Shown here piece by piece: positions 52,621 through 61,240 of a DNA stretch of 64,000 bases; positions within the stretch are counted from its first letter, which is position 1; every line of letters begins with the position of its first letter. The translations under genes were made by a program, and so were the position numbers. Source of the stretch: Grimontia sedimenti (GTDB lineage Bacteria; Pseudomonadota; Gammaproteobacteria; Enterobacterales; Vibrionaceae). The stretch lies in NCBI RefSeq assembly GCF_011045095.1, contig NZ_JAALDL010000016.1:1-64000 (forward strand), read 5' to 3'. The notes below the pieces were generated by a model. That model saw only the letters and a list, made by a program, of their open reading frames with translations, did no database searches and had not been told where the DNA came from.

Positions 52621-53874
52621 TCACAAGGTATCCTTAAACCATTTCACAGCCTCAGTCATAATTCTGTGATATCCGTCATGGAGTGGCTTATTGGGAAGCG
52701 TCTTGGCTTTACCACCGTAGCTGTAAAGCGCGGCCAGTTGATTGTCTGTATCTGGGCAGACAGGATCTCCTTCAAGACTCATTGCCAGTACCGGCACCTT
52801 GGTTTTCCTGCCTGTCAGTAGCCCCTGATTTTTAAGAGACAACGCCTGGAGCTGGGTGAGAAAAGAGGCTGACGCTTGCGATTTCCCCATACGCGAAGCA
52901 ATAGTATCCAAATACATAGGAGGAATAGCCTTAAGACGCTGCATATCGCTCAACATTGAATGCAGAACACCGCCGATGGAGACACACGACTTAATCCGGT
53001 TTTGCTCAACAAACGCCATACGAACCGCAGCATTACCACCAAAACGCACACCCATACAGCCAACACGATGATGATCAACCCAAGGTACTGAGGCGAGCTC
53101 ACTCAGCATCGCCTGATGCAGTTTGCTGGTGTCTTCGCTTAAAGACCAATGGCTACTACGACCCACTGACGGCATGTCCAATGTCAGCATGGCGATATTC
53201 GCCGGAGCAAAGTAGGTTTCGAATAATCGCCAAAGGTCAGTTTGCAGCGCATCTAAACCACCGCTGAGAATGACAGTCGGTAGAGGTTCATCAGTGTGAG
53301 GAAGATACAGAAAGCCCTCCAGCGGCTTGCCATCAACCTTAGTGACAACGTTTTTGATTTTGTATGGGGACTTTTCAATGGCTGAATGAAATGCTTTGTT
53401 CGCTAGCACTTCAGCCTGCAAAGACAGATGATCGCCTTTTAGGTGCGGATAGGCAGCAATACTGAAATGGGTGCAAGCACGTAGCCAATGCTCAGCTGCT
53501 TCCACTTTGTTTCCCTGTTCTTCACAGTCCTGCGCCAGCTTTTGGTGCTTCATGCCCCCCTGTGTCCATTCATAAGACCAGTTGCCAGGACGATAGCCAA
53601 CAACGGTATCCAGAAGAGTCTCATTGCTTCGATTGTTATCAGAACCTGCAATACGCGCCAGAGTGGCTTCCATATCAATCGGGTCAACACCTTGCCAAAT
53701 CCACTGTGGACGACGAAGTGTGCGGTACCAGCTGTTATCGCTGTCCCCATCTAATGCATTGTGTACACCATTTGGTGATTGATTGACCGACCCAACAATG
53801 GTCGATGTTTCTCTAGCGTGCTTATGCTGTTTGAAGAGCTTTACTGAAAGGTTTTCGGATTCGGTTTCGCTCAC
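52621..53874 (-). CDS. frsA: Fermentation/respiration switch protein FrsA
   Basis: The 417-aa alpha/beta-hydrolase-fold protein reported to bind unphosphorylated IIA-Glc in enterobacteria and vibrios. The N-terminal helical region (to about 185) precedes the hydrolase domain (EGFLYLPHTDEPLPTVILSGG). The nucleophile elbow reads G-V-R-F-G (275-279), with Arg277 where a hydrolase has Ser, so classical esterase activity is doubtful. It lies between gpt and crl, as in E. coli. Confidence 0.93.
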   Translation of the reverse strand: MSETESENLSVKLFKQHKHARETSTIVGSVNQSPNGVHNALDGDSDNSWYRTLRRPQWIWQGVDPIDMEATLARIAGSDNNRSNETLLDTVVGYRPGNWSYEWTQGGMKHQKLAQDCEEQGNKVEAAEHWLRACTHFSIAAYPHLKGDHLSLQAEVLANKAFHSAIEKSPYKIKNVVTKVDGKPLEGFLYLPHTDEPLPTVILSGGLDALQTDLWRLFETYFAPANIAMLTLDMPSVGRSSHWSLSEDTSKLHQAMLSELASVPWVDHHRVGCMGVRFGGNAAVRMAFVEQNRIKSCVSIGGVLHSMLSDMQRLKAIPPMYLDTIASRMGKSQASASFLTQLQALSLKNQGLLTGRKTKVPVLAMSLEGDPVCPDTDNQLAALYSYGGKAKTLPNKPLHDGYHRIMTEAVKWFKDTL

Positions 53875-53975
53875 GGAACCTCTCCTTGATTAGATAACTG
53901 AACTGACACCATTGTATACCCAAAAATGCTTAAAACCATGACCTCACCTGAATGATAGACACCTAAATTTGGACA

Positions 53976-54005
53976 TAAAAAAAGCCCCATAAAGGGGCTT
54001 TTCAA
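53976..54005. terminator. Terminator after gpt
   Basis: The stem AAAGCCCC/GGGGCTTT is flanked by A and T runs, just beyond the gpt stop on the minus strand. Confidence 0.82.
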
Positions 54006-54017
54006 GTTCTTTAGCAA

Positions 54018-54476
54018 TTAACGCTTTGAGATTGGCTCAACGAAAGTTACGCCCATGTCCCAAGGTTGCTCAATCCAGCAATCCTGAGGGATGTCTACAA
54101 CATAGTCATCTACCAGGTGTTTACCTGCTGGCTTCGCACAAACAGTCACGAATTTCGCTTTCGGGTACATTTCACGAATGACTTCTGCAGTACCGCCAGT
54201 ATCAACCAGATCGTCCACTACCAGGAAGCCTTCGCCGTCGCCGTCTGCTTTCTTCAGAACACGCATATCACGCTGGTGATCGTGGTCGTAGCTAGAAATG
54301 CAAACTGTATCCACATGGCGAATACCCAGTTCACGCGCCAAAATCGCTGAAGGAACCAGACCACCGCGGCTTACCGCGATAATGCCTTTCCATTGATCTG
54401 CAGGTAGCAGTTTTTCAGCCAGTTGACGGGTGTACATTTGCATGTTGTCCCAGGTGATAACAAACTTGTTGCTCAT
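54018..54476 (-). CDS. gpt: Xanthine-guanine phosphoribosyltransferase
   Basis: The 152-aa salvage enzyme converts xanthine and guanine to nucleotides with PRPP. The PRPP loop is [23 protein letters not shown]-type substrate segment [18 protein letters not shown] and the C-terminal [11 protein letters not shown] match Gpt. It is monocistronic by the terminator after it. A purine permease gene lies just upstream on the same strand. Confidence 0.95.
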   Translation of the reverse strand: MSNKFVITWDNMQMYTRQLAEKLLPADQWKGIIAVSRGGLVPSAILARELGIRHVDTVCISSYDHDHQRDMRVLKKADGDGEGFLVVDDLVDTGGTAEVIREMYPKAKFVTVCAKPAGKHLVDDYVVDIPQDCWIEQPWDMGVTFVEPISKR

Positions 54477-54539
54477 TTAGAAAACCTCAGGCGTTAGACG
54501 CCAATTTAACTCAGTCAAACGATTGCGGCGTATTGTGTC

Positions 54540-55826
54540 TTACATAACGAATTTCAGCAAGAACAGGGCAGCAAGAACCCAAATACTGATAGGCACATCA
54601 CGTCCTTTACCGCTGAACGCTTTGATAGCACAGTAAGAGATAAAGCCCAGACCGATACCGTGAGCAATTGAATAGGTCAACGGCATCAGCAAACACACAA
54701 CCACAACAGGTGCTGCTTCAGTCAGGTCACGCCAGTTAACGCTTACCAGACCTGACATCATAAGAATAGCAACGTAAAACAGCGCACCAGCTGTCGCATA
54801 CGCAGGAACCATTCCAGCCAGTGGCGAGAAGAAAAGTGCCAGCAGGAACATAATGCCTACTGTCACTGCTGTTAGACCGGTACGGCCACCCGCAGCAACA
54901 CCTGACACGCTTTCAATGTAAGACGTGGTATTCGATGTACCCAGTACCGCACCCACAGTAGTTGCCGTACTGTCAGCCAACAGCGCACGGTTCAGACGCG
55001 GCAGTTTGCCGTCTTTATCCAAAAGCTCTGCTTTTTGCGCCACACCGACCAAGGTGCCCGCTGTATCAAACAGGTCAACAAACAAGAAAGCGAACACGAT
55101 AGAAATCAAACCCACTTCCATCGCACCGGCAAAATCGAGCTGCATAAAGGTTGGCGCGATGCTTGGTGGCACAGACATGATGCCGCCGTATTGGATTTCA
55201 CCAAACAATACACCCAGCGCAGTCACGATAAGAATCGCGATCATTACTGCACCTTTGATACCGCGGTTAACCAGGCCAATGGTCAGGAAGAACCCCAGAG
55301 CTGCCATCGCAGGACCAAAAGAAGAAAGGTCACCCATTGAAACCAAAGTGGCTGGATGATCGACAACAATGCCAGAGTTTTGCAGTGCAATCAGCGCGAG
55401 GAACATACCGATACCGGCAGAGATACCGGTACGCAGCGATAATGGAATAGAATGAATAATCCACTCACGCACCTTGAACAGACTCAGCGCGATAAAACAC
55501 ACGCCAGACAGGAATACCGCAGCCAGTGCGACCTGCCATGAGTAGCCCATTTGGAAAACAACGGTATAAGTGAAGAAGGCGTTCAGACCCATACCTGGTG
55601 CCTGAGCAACAGGATAGTTTGCGACCAGACCCATAATGAAACAGCCAATCGCCGCCGCCAAACAGGTTGCAACGAAGACTGCACCACGATCCATGCCTGT
55701 TTCAGACAGAATCGCAGGGTTTACAAAAATGATGTAAGCCATTGTCAGGAATGTTGTCAGTCCTGCAATAACCTCGGTTTTAATATCTGTACCTTGCTCT
55801 TTCAGTTTAAAAAGACGCTCAAGCAT
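54540..55826 (-). CDS. NCS2-family purine permease (AzgA/AdeP-GhxP type)
   Basis: The 428-aa membrane protein has about 12-14 helices. Signature blocks are EVIAGLTTFLTMAYIIFVNP, ANYPVAQAPGMGLNAFFTYT, LRTGISAGIGMFLALIALQN and GTSNTTSYIESVSGVAAGGRTGLT (in part). This subgroup imports adenine, guanine or hypoxanthine by proton symport. ATG at 55826 is chosen for the AAGGAA site upstream. A paired PurR-like operator lies 42-70 bp upstream, which fits purine import. It is followed by gpt. Confidence 0.93.
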   Translation of the reverse strand: MLERLFKLKEQGTDIKTEVIAGLTTFLTMAYIIFVNPAILSETGMDRGAVFVATCLAAAIGCFIMGLVANYPVAQAPGMGLNAFFTYTVVFQMGYSWQVALAAVFLSGVCFIALSLFKVREWIIHSIPLSLRTGISAGIGMFLALIALQNSGIVVDHPATLVSMGDLSSFGPAMAALGFFLTIGLVNRGIKGAVMIAILIVTALGVLFGEIQYGGIMSVPPSIAPTFMQLDFAGAMEVGLISIVFAFLFVDLFDTAGTLVGVAQKAELLDKDGKLPRLNRALLADSTATTVGAVLGTSNTTSYIESVSGVAAGGRTGLTAVTVGIMFLLALFFSPLAGMVPAYATAGALFYVAILMMSGLVSVNWRDLTEAAPVVVVCLLMPLTYSIAHGIGLGFISYCAIKAFSGKGRDVPISIWVLAALFLLKFVM

Positions 55827-55867
55827 GGCTTTCGGTTCCTTGGAAAGTAAGAATTTGGCAAAAGTTG

Positions 55868-55896
55868 ACGCAAACGTTTTCCACAAACGTTTGCGT
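55868..55896. promoter_or_regulatory. Paired PurR-type operator
   Basis: ACGCAAACGTTTTCC and, next to it, ACAAACGTTTGCGT. Each matches the PurR operator consensus ACGCAAACGTTTGCGT closely, and together they form a symmetric double site. They lie just upstream of a purine permease gene. Confidence 0.8.
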
Positions 55897-56136
55897 GAAA
55901 ATTTGACGCGAATATTACCCGCCACATCACAAAATTTCCAGCGTGAATAACTGTTTAAAAATCTTGATTGCTGACGAATTAAACGACATTTCGCGACCCC
56001 GGGGTCTCAAGGGTCTATGCACATTATGTTAGAGGGAAATACTGCTTAAGAAATGTACTGAGTTGAAATCTGAGAGATATATAAAGAAGTGACTCAACAG
56101 AATGAGAGGTGCTCAATATTTCACCAGCCTACAGGC

Positions 56137-56165
56137 AAAAAAAACGCCACTTTAAAAGTGGCGCC
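56137..56165 (-). terminator. Terminator of the candidate small RNA
   Basis: On the minus strand GGCGCCACTT and AAGTGGCG form a stem followed by eight T. Confidence 0.88.
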
Positions 56166-56261
56166 AGATAAAAATGGCGTTTCCAAACTGCGGAAACAAA
56201 GTATCTGTTAGAGCGGGGTATTACAGTTGAGGACCTCAGCCCTCAGGGGGAACAAGTAAGC

Positions 56262-56357
56262 TTACTTGCGGTTGTATCCGAACGTCGCCGGATACCGAAA
56301 ATTCGTGGTGTATACAGAACCGCGGTTCCAGTAGTGACACGCTGAACTACCTTTCAT
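56262..56357 (-). CDS. 31-aa small protein encoded inside the candidate small RNA
   Basis: ATG to TAA, 32 codons with stop. The peptide begins MKGSSACHYWNRGSVYTTNF and ends in a basic GYNRK; it is rich in aromatic and basic residues and has no membrane segment. GAGG lies 10 nt before the ATG. Several codons fall in palindromes (GAACCGCGGTTC and CAAGTAAGCTTACTTG), so the region may be selected both as RNA and as protein. It is too short for ordinary gene calling. The closest concept is VcdP (29 aa) of Vibrio cholerae, but I cannot confirm sequence similarity. Confidence 0.55.
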   Translation of the reverse strand: MKGSSACHYWNRGSVYTTNFRYPATFGYNRK

Positions 56358-56506
56358 CAGTTTATTACCTCAAAAAAATTCGAAAAGAATGCAGCTTCGT
56401 TAAAAGCTCGGTTCCGTGGAGACGAATAAATTTCGGGCTTATCCATAAACAAATGAAAGCGCATGGCCATGTCCCGGGCAAACAGCCCAATCCAAGGGAC
56501 GGTGAG

Positions 56507-56535
56507 ATACTAGCCTATCTGTTATTTTATTACAA
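56507..56535 (-). promoter_or_regulatory. Promoter of the candidate small RNA
   Basis: Minus-strand TTGTAA, 17-bp spacer, TAGTAT. The CRP-like site is centred about 50 bp upstream of the predicted start, not one of the classical spacings, so the exact -10 may differ. Confidence 0.5.
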
Positions 56536-56539
56536 CCAT

Positions 56540-56561
56540 AAAAGCGATCATGATCACACTT
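56540..56561. promoter_or_regulatory. CRP-binding site
   Basis: On the minus strand TGTGATCATGATCGCT, matching the left half TGTGA perfectly and 17 of 22 positions of the extended CRP consensus. It lies between divergent promoter boxes. Confidence 0.7.
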
Positions 56562-56578
56562 TTTATCGATCAGCTTCC

Positions 56579-56584
56579 TATTAT
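56579..56584 (+). promoter_or_regulatory. -10 box of a possible class II CRP promoter toward the chemoreceptor gene
   Basis: TATTAT. A start at about 56592 would place the CRP site at -41.5, the class II position. The resulting leader is about 225 nt. Confidence 0.45.
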
Positions 56585-56727
56585 GTAATTTAATTACACA
56601 CGATTTCAGGTGTTATTGAGAAAAATGTTAAGACAACCAGCTATTTAGTCTTAATCGCTTGAATCGCCCCCAACTTGCTGAAAAAGTAGACATCATAACC
56701 ATAAATGAGACACCAACAATAAGGACT

Positions 56728-56796
56728 CGCTCCCACTAGGCCGCAATCAGCGGTACAGGGAGGCGACAGGCTGAAACGGGCTCGCCCACTTCAGCC
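56728..56796 (+). ncRNA. Structured leader upstream of the second chemoreceptor gene
   Basis: Two adjacent stems: CGCTCCC (728-734) with GGGAGGCG (758-765), enclosing a CCGC/GCGG hairpin; then GGCTGAA (769-775) with TTCAGCC (790-796), enclosing GGG/CCC closed by CTCG. The second ends 8 bp before the AGGA ribosome site. It does not show the conserved loops of the c-di-GMP-I riboswitch. It could be a translational regulator of unknown class. Confidence 0.45.
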
Positions 56797-56817
56797 GCAA
56801 CATAGGAATGTACTTTG

Positions 56818-58458
56818 ATGCTTGTTGACGCTATTCGTAATATCAAAATCCGCCACCGCGTTTTCATTCTGGTCGCAATCACCCTCAGTGCCATGGTTGT
56901 TCCCATCTATCTGTTTGCCAGTCATAACTATCAAACGCTGATGGAATATAAAAAAGACGAAACCAAGGTTCTGGTTGATAGCGGACACTCGCTGATTGAA
57001 CACCACTACAACCGATTTAAAAATGGGGATATTTCTGAACAAGAAGCGAAACAATCCGCGTTAGATGCGATTGCTGCTTTACGCTATGACCAAAGTAACT
57101 ACTTCTGGATCAACGACAGTAAACCTGCCATGGTCCTCCATCCCATCAAGCCCCAGCTGAACGGTCAGGATCTCTCCCAATTTGAGGATAAAGCAGGTAA
57201 CCGTCTGTTTGTGGAAATGGCAGCGACAGCAAAACGCTCTGGTGCGGGTTTCGTCGATTATTTTTGGAGTAAACCAGGCTCAGAGATACCAGTACAAAAA
57301 ACGTCTTACGTAAAGCTTTTCGAACCTTGGGGCTGGATTCTGGGAACAGGCATTTATGTCGACGATGTAAAGACCACTTTTATTGGCGAGCTTAAGTTCC
57401 TAGTCACCTGTGTGGCCGTCATTCTCGGAATCGTTCTGCTTATCAGCGCTGCGATCGGACAATCCATCGTCGCGCCAAGTGCCCAAACAGCCAAAGCGCT
57501 AAAGGACATATCCAGCGGTGAAGGAGATCTGTCACATAGATTATCTTCTTCTGGTCGCGATGAGCTCAGCCAGATAGCCCGATTCTTTAACCGCTTTATC
57601 GACCAAATTCGCGGCATAGTTGGAGAGATAAACCCAGTCTCTGACACACTGGCAAAATCCGCAGACGAAATGGCGCGCCTTTCGGAGAACTCTGAAAGAT
57701 TGGCAAATCAGCAAAGTGCAGAAATCGACAGCATTTCGGCGGCTGTTAATGAGCTGCTTGCCAGCAATCAAGAGATTGCATCCTCTGCTTCACATGCAGC
57801 GGAGGAAGCCCAACTGGCCGCGGAAGAATGTCAACAAGGCCAGAAGGTTGTGAACAATATGCATCATCAGATGCAGGGAATGGTTGATAGCCTCCAAAGT
57901 GCTGCCAACGAAGCAAATATGCTGGCCGATGATTCCAAAAATGTCGGACAGGTATTAGACGTGATTCGTGCCATCGCTGAACAAACCAATCTACTCGCTC
58001 TGAATGCGGCTATTGAAGCTGCACGCGCTGGCGATCAGGGACGGGGTTTTGCAGTCGTGGCTGATGAAGTCCGCACGCTGGCTATCCGTACCCAACAAAG
58101 CACAGATGAAATTGAAACCATCATTACGTCACTCCAATCCCGAGCATCTTCGCTCAATACAGAATTAGGTAAAACGCAGACGCTGTCAGAAGCCACGACC
58201 GAGCATAACCAGTTAACCTTGCATGCATTAACTGCGATAGACACTAAAGTTGGGGACATAACAGGGGTAACACAGTCGATAGCTTCTGCATGTAGCCAAA
58301 CAGCTGCTGCTACAGAGGAGATCAACGTTAATTTACACAACCTCGTAAGCAAAGGACGGGAAACCGTTGAACAAAGTCGTGACCTGACCGAACAGAGTCT
58401 TGCTCTGTCAGCTGTCGGCGTTCAGCTGAAAAGTGCCATCGGTCAGTTCAAGATGTAA
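56818..58458 (+). CDS. Methyl-accepting chemotaxis protein with a single-Cache sensor
   Basis: The 546-aa receptor has TM1 at about 15-34, a periplasmic sCache_2 domain at about 38-185 ([21 protein letters not shown], and [18 protein letters not shown]), TM2 at about 190-212, HAMP, and the signalling domain with [20 protein letters not shown]. sCache_2 receptors often sense organic acids, but the ligand is unknown. ATG at 56818 is preceded by AGGA; a TTG one codon earlier is possible. No FliA-type promoter is visible, unlike the other chemoreceptor gene here; a CRP site and a structured leader lie upstream instead. Confidence 0.92.
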   Translation: MLVDAIRNIKIRHRVFILVAITLSAMVVPIYLFASHNYQTLMEYKKDETKVLVDSGHSLIEHHYNRFKNGDISEQEAKQSALDAIAALRYDQSNYFWINDSKPAMVLHPIKPQLNGQDLSQFEDKAGNRLFVEMAATAKRSGAGFVDYFWSKPGSEIPVQKTSYVKLFEPWGWILGTGIYVDDVKTTFIGELKFLVTCVAVILGIVLLISAAIGQSIVAPSAQTAKALKDISSGEGDLSHRLSSSGRDELSQIARFFNRFIDQIRGIVGEINPVSDTLAKSADEMARLSENSERLANQQSAEIDSISAAVNELLASNQEIASSASHAAEEAQLAAEECQQGQKVVNNMHHQMQGMVDSLQSAANEANMLADDSKNVGQVLDVIRAIAEQTNLLALNAAIEAARAGDQGRGFAVVADEVRTLAIRTQQSTDEIETIITSLQSRASSLNTELGKTQTLSEATTEHNQLTLHALTAIDTKVGDITGVTQSIASACSQTAAATEEINVNLHNLVSKGRETVEQSRDLTEQSLALSAVGVQLKSAIGQFKM

Positions 58459-58528
58459 GCGTTCACTCGCCATTCAGAGATATGCTTTTAACAAAGCATA
58501 CTTTTACGTTACAAATTCTGTTAATTTG

Positions 58529-58558
58529 ACGGCATGCCCCAGTGGCATGCCGTTTTTG
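58529..58558 (+). terminator. Terminator after the second chemoreceptor gene
   Basis: The stem CGGCATGCC/GGCATGCCG is followed by five T. Confidence 0.87.
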
Positions 58559-58645
58559 CATATGGAAATGGTATGTTATTTGGGTACTGAAGCCATCTTG
58601 GCTTTGTGAAGCGCCTTTTTATTTCGAGTTTTCTGGAGAAAGCCT

Positions 58646-60106
58646 GTGTCAGAAATCAGCCAACTATCGCCACAACCTGTGTGGCAGTTTTTCGATAAGA
58701 TCTGTTCTATCCCTCACCCATCCAAGCATGAAGAGCAACTGGCACAGTACATTGTTGACTGGGCGACCAGTGAAGGCCTTTCTGTTACCCGTGATGACAT
58801 CGGCAACGTGATCATCAGAAAGCCAGCCACGGCGGGTATGGAAAACCGCAAAGGTGTGGTGCTGCAAGCACATATCGATATGGTGCCGCAGAAAAACGAA
58901 AACACGGACCATGATTTCACGACGGATCCTATCCGTCCTTACATTGACGGTGAGTGGGTTACCGCCGATGGCACCACTCTGGGTGCAGACAACGGTATGG
59001 GTATGGCGACATGTCTTGCCGTCCTTGCGTCTAAAGACATTGAACATGGCCCACTGGAAGTTCTGCTGACCATTGATGAAGAAGCGGGCATGACTGGCGC
59101 GTTTGGTCTGAAGGCAGGTTGGTTGGACGGTGAGATCCTACTGAATACCGACTCCGAGCAAGAAGGCGAAATCTACATGGGTTGTGCAGGTGGCGTGGAT
59201 GCCTCCATAGCATTCTCTTTGGAGCGCGAAACCCTGGGCGGCGGCTACGTCGGTAAAACGCTTCAGATTAAAGGCCTAAAAGGTGGTCACTCAGGTGTTG
59301 ATATTCACACCGGCCGTGCAAATGCCAACAAGCTGTTGGGCCGCTTTCTCGCAGGTCACGCGAACGAATTAGGTCTACGCCTGCTTTCAGTCCGCGGCGG
59401 TACACTTCGCAATGCCATCCCACGCGAAGCTTTTGCAGATGTTGCTGTCCCAGCCGCCAACGAAGAAAAGCTGACAAATTTGTTCAGTCATTTTGAATCT
59501 ATTCTGAAAGAAGAATTGGGAGCTATTGAAACCTCCATCGCACTATCGGTTCTGGATGCCGAGCTCTCCGAGCAAGCCCTGAAGCCTTCAGTACAAAGCC
59601 GCATTATCGCCACCATCAATGCCTGTCCAAACGGTGTAATTCGCATGAGCGACGACATTCCCGGTGTGGTTGAAACCTCGCTTAACCTTGGCGTGATTAC
59701 GACTGAAGACGACAAGATGACCCTACTTTGCCTGATCCGCTCACTGGCAGACAGTGGCCGCAGCTATGTAGAAAGCATGTTGAAATCCACCGGTGAACTC
59801 GCGGGAGCCAAAGTGACCTTCTCTGGCGCGTACCCAGGTTGGAAGCCAGACCCAGAATCAGAAATCATGCATGTTTTCAGAAAAACCTATGAAGACATCT
59901 ATGGTCGTGCTCCTGACATCATGGTGATTCACGCTGGTCTTGAATGTGGTTTATTCAAGGAACCATATCCAAACATGGATATGATCTCCTTCGGCCCAAC
60001 TATCAAGTTCCCTCATTCACCGGATGAAAAAGTGGAAATTGCTACCGTGGGGCTTTTCTGGGAGCAAATGCTGGCAATGCTAAAGGCCATTCCCGAAAAA
60101 GCATAA
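58646..60106 (+). CDS. pepD: Cytosol non-specific dipeptidase (peptidase D)
   Basis: The 486-aa M20-family metallopeptidase cleaves Xaa-His and other unblocked dipeptides. Metal-ligand motifs are LQAHIDMVPQ, GADNGMGMA, IDEEAGMTGAFGL, NTDSEQEGEIYMGCAGG and HAGLECGLF. The length equals E. coli PepD (485 aa). The start is GTG with GGAG 8 nt upstream. In E. coli pepD is divergent from gpt; here a chemoreceptor, a small RNA and a purine permease separate them. Confidence 0.97.
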   Translation: MSEISQLSPQPVWQFFDKICSIPHPSKHEEQLAQYIVDWATSEGLSVTRDDIGNVIIRKPATAGMENRKGVVLQAHIDMVPQKNENTDHDFTTDPIRPYIDGEWVTADGTTLGADNGMGMATCLAVLASKDIEHGPLEVLLTIDEEAGMTGAFGLKAGWLDGEILLNTDSEQEGEIYMGCAGGVDASIAFSLERETLGGGYVGKTLQIKGLKGGHSGVDIHTGRANANKLLGRFLAGHANELGLRLLSVRGGTLRNAIPREAFADVAVPAANEEKLTNLFSHFESILKEELGAIETSIALSVLDAELSEQALKPSVQSRIIATINACPNGVIRMSDDIPGVVETSLNLGVITTEDDKMTLLCLIRSLADSGRSYVESMLKSTGELAGAKVTFSGAYPGWKPDPESEIMHVFRKTYEDIYGRAPDIMVIHAGLECGLFKEPYPNMDMISFGPTIKFPHSPDEKVEIATVGLFWEQMLAMLKAIPEKA

Positions 60107-60114
60107 CCCAAAGA

Positions 60115-60143
60115 GAAAGAGCGCCAATTGGCGCTCTTTTGCT
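60115..60143. terminator. Convergent terminator between pepD and dinB
   Basis: The stem AAAGAGCGCC/GGCGCTCTTT with loop AATT is followed by T residues. Confidence 0.85.
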
Positions 60144-60157
60144 ATTTTTCCCTACCA

Positions 60158-61216
60158 TTACCACTCAAAGCTGAGTTGGGAAGGCTGATTTTTCTCTTCT
60201 GACTTCAACCCCACGGACAGGCCAATTAGTCGAACGCCCCTTCCCTGCTGTCGCGACAACGCCTCGCGCAGCAACTCAGGAAACATCGCATTGTCATAAC
60301 GCCACTGCCGATGTTCTACAGTAGTCTGTTGAAAGTCAGAGAACTTGAGCTTGATGCCCTGTCGGACAATTTCCATATTGGGCGAGATGCGTTTAAGTCG
60401 GGTTTCCATCTCTTCGAAAAGAGAAGCCATGACGTCCAGACACTCTTCTTCAGTCAGAATATCCTGAGGCAAGGTACGCTCAACGCCAACAGACTTTCTA
60501 ACTCGCTCGGTCTCAACACTTCGTTCATCAATGCCATGACAACGCTTCCAGAGAGATAGTCCGAACTTACCAAAACGCTTAAGCAAAGCATTCTTATCAA
60601 ACTGTTGAACGTCTTCGCCTTTATACAAACCCATCTCGTGAAGCTTCGCCAGCGTGACTTTGCCAACCCCCGGAATTTTCTCAAGCGCCAGAGACTTAAC
60701 AAAAACATCTACTTCATCGGGTGTCACGACATACATTCCGTCAGGCTTGTTAAGATCGGACGCCACCTTGGCAACAAATTTCACAGGCGCTATCCCTGCA
60801 GAGGCAGTCAAGCCAAGCTCCTCGCGGATTGCACGGCGGATATCATCAGCAATCATAGTCGCGGAGCCACGGAAAAGTGAGCATTCACTGACATCCAGGT
60901 AGGCTTCATCTAGTGAGAGGGGTTCTATTTTGTCGGTGTAGCGTTCGAAGATAGCGCGAATTTGGCGGGAAACACTTTTGTATTTATTCATGTCACCACG
61001 AATTACCGTCAGGTTTGGGCACAACTTCAAGGCATGACCTGTTGCCATCGCAGAGCGAACGCCAAACTTCCGGGCGATATAGTTACAAGTCGATATCACT
61101 CCGCGGCGCTTTTCAGAGCCACCAATAGCAAGCGGTATATCGCGCAGCGCGGGGTTATCACGCATTTCCACTGCTGCGTAAAAACAATCCATGTCGACGT
61201 GGATTATCTTTCTCAT
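60158..61216 (-). CDS. dinB: DNA polymerase IV
   Basis: This 352-aa Y-family translesion polymerase has active-site carboxylates D8 ([10 protein letters not shown]) and D103-E104 (SLDEAYLDV). The steric-gate position 13 is Tyr rather than the Phe of E. coli DinB. The helix-hairpin-helix part [17 protein letters not shown] and the little-finger domain with [11 protein letters not shown] are present. No typical beta-clamp QLVLGL tail is seen; the C-terminus reads QPSQLSFEW, which may serve. A LexA box lies 25 bp upstream. The start [10 protein letters not shown] matches E. coli. Confidence 0.96.
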   Translation of the reverse strand: MRKIIHVDMDCFYAAVEMRDNPALRDIPLAIGGSEKRRGVISTCNYIARKFGVRSAMATGHALKLCPNLTVIRGDMNKYKSVSRQIRAIFERYTDKIEPLSLDEAYLDVSECSLFRGSATMIADDIRRAIREELGLTASAGIAPVKFVAKVASDLNKPDGMYVVTPDEVDVFVKSLALEKIPGVGKVTLAKLHEMGLYKGEDVQQFDKNALLKRFGKFGLSLWKRCHGIDERSVETERVRKSVGVERTLPQDILTEEECLDVMASLFEEMETRLKRISPNMEIVRQGIKLKFSDFQQTTVEHRQWRYDNAMFPELLREALSRQQGRGVRLIGLSVGLKSEEKNQPSQLSFEW

Positions 61217-61240
61217 AAACTCATTCGCCCAAACCAAACA

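Larger units (their letters stand above)
56137..56500 (-). ncRNA. Candidate CRP-controlled dual-function small RNA (VcdRP-like)
   Basis: On the minus strand a promoter (TTGTAA-N17-TAGTAT, 56507-56535) would start an RNA near 56500. The RNA begins with a nested hairpin (GTCCC/GGGAC), contains a 31-codon ORF (56262-56357) behind GAGG, then C-rich single-stranded candidates (CCCCC at 56246-56250, CCCC at 56215-56218), and ends at a strong terminator (56137-56165). This order resembles VcdRP of Vibrio cholerae, a CRP-activated RNA that encodes a small protein acting on citrate synthase and uses C-rich stretches to pair with sugar-transport mRNAs. That the peptide is a VcdP homologue is not verified. 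Confidence 0.6.
55827..56817. other. Large regulatory intergenic region between the purine permease and second chemoreceptor
   Basis: It contains, from left to right, the PurR-like operator (55868-55896), a minus-strand candidate dual-function RNA (56137-56500), a CRP-like site with divergent promoter boxes (56507-56584) and a folded leader for the chemoreceptor gene (56728-56796). The stretch 55920-56130 shows nothing I can name. Confidence 0.7.

Noticed and set aside
53915-53924. TATACCCAAA near frsA as another remnant of the 266-bp element
   Set aside because: Only ten bases match, and the following bases diverge at once. Chance is a sufficient explanation.
56137-56500. CsrB/CsrC-type CsrA-sequestering RNA
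   Set aside because: Although length and hairpins are suggestive, GGA motifs are few and not regularly placed in hairpin loops on either strand.
56137-56500. 6S RNA, tmRNA or RNase P RNA
   Set aside because: Length would fit, but none of the conserved cores (tRNA-like ends, closed stem with central bubble, P4 region) is recognisable.
56728-56796. c-di-GMP-I (GEMM) riboswitch before the chemoreceptor
   Set aside because: The conserved GCACAGGGCAAACC core and the tetraloop-receptor segment are absent.
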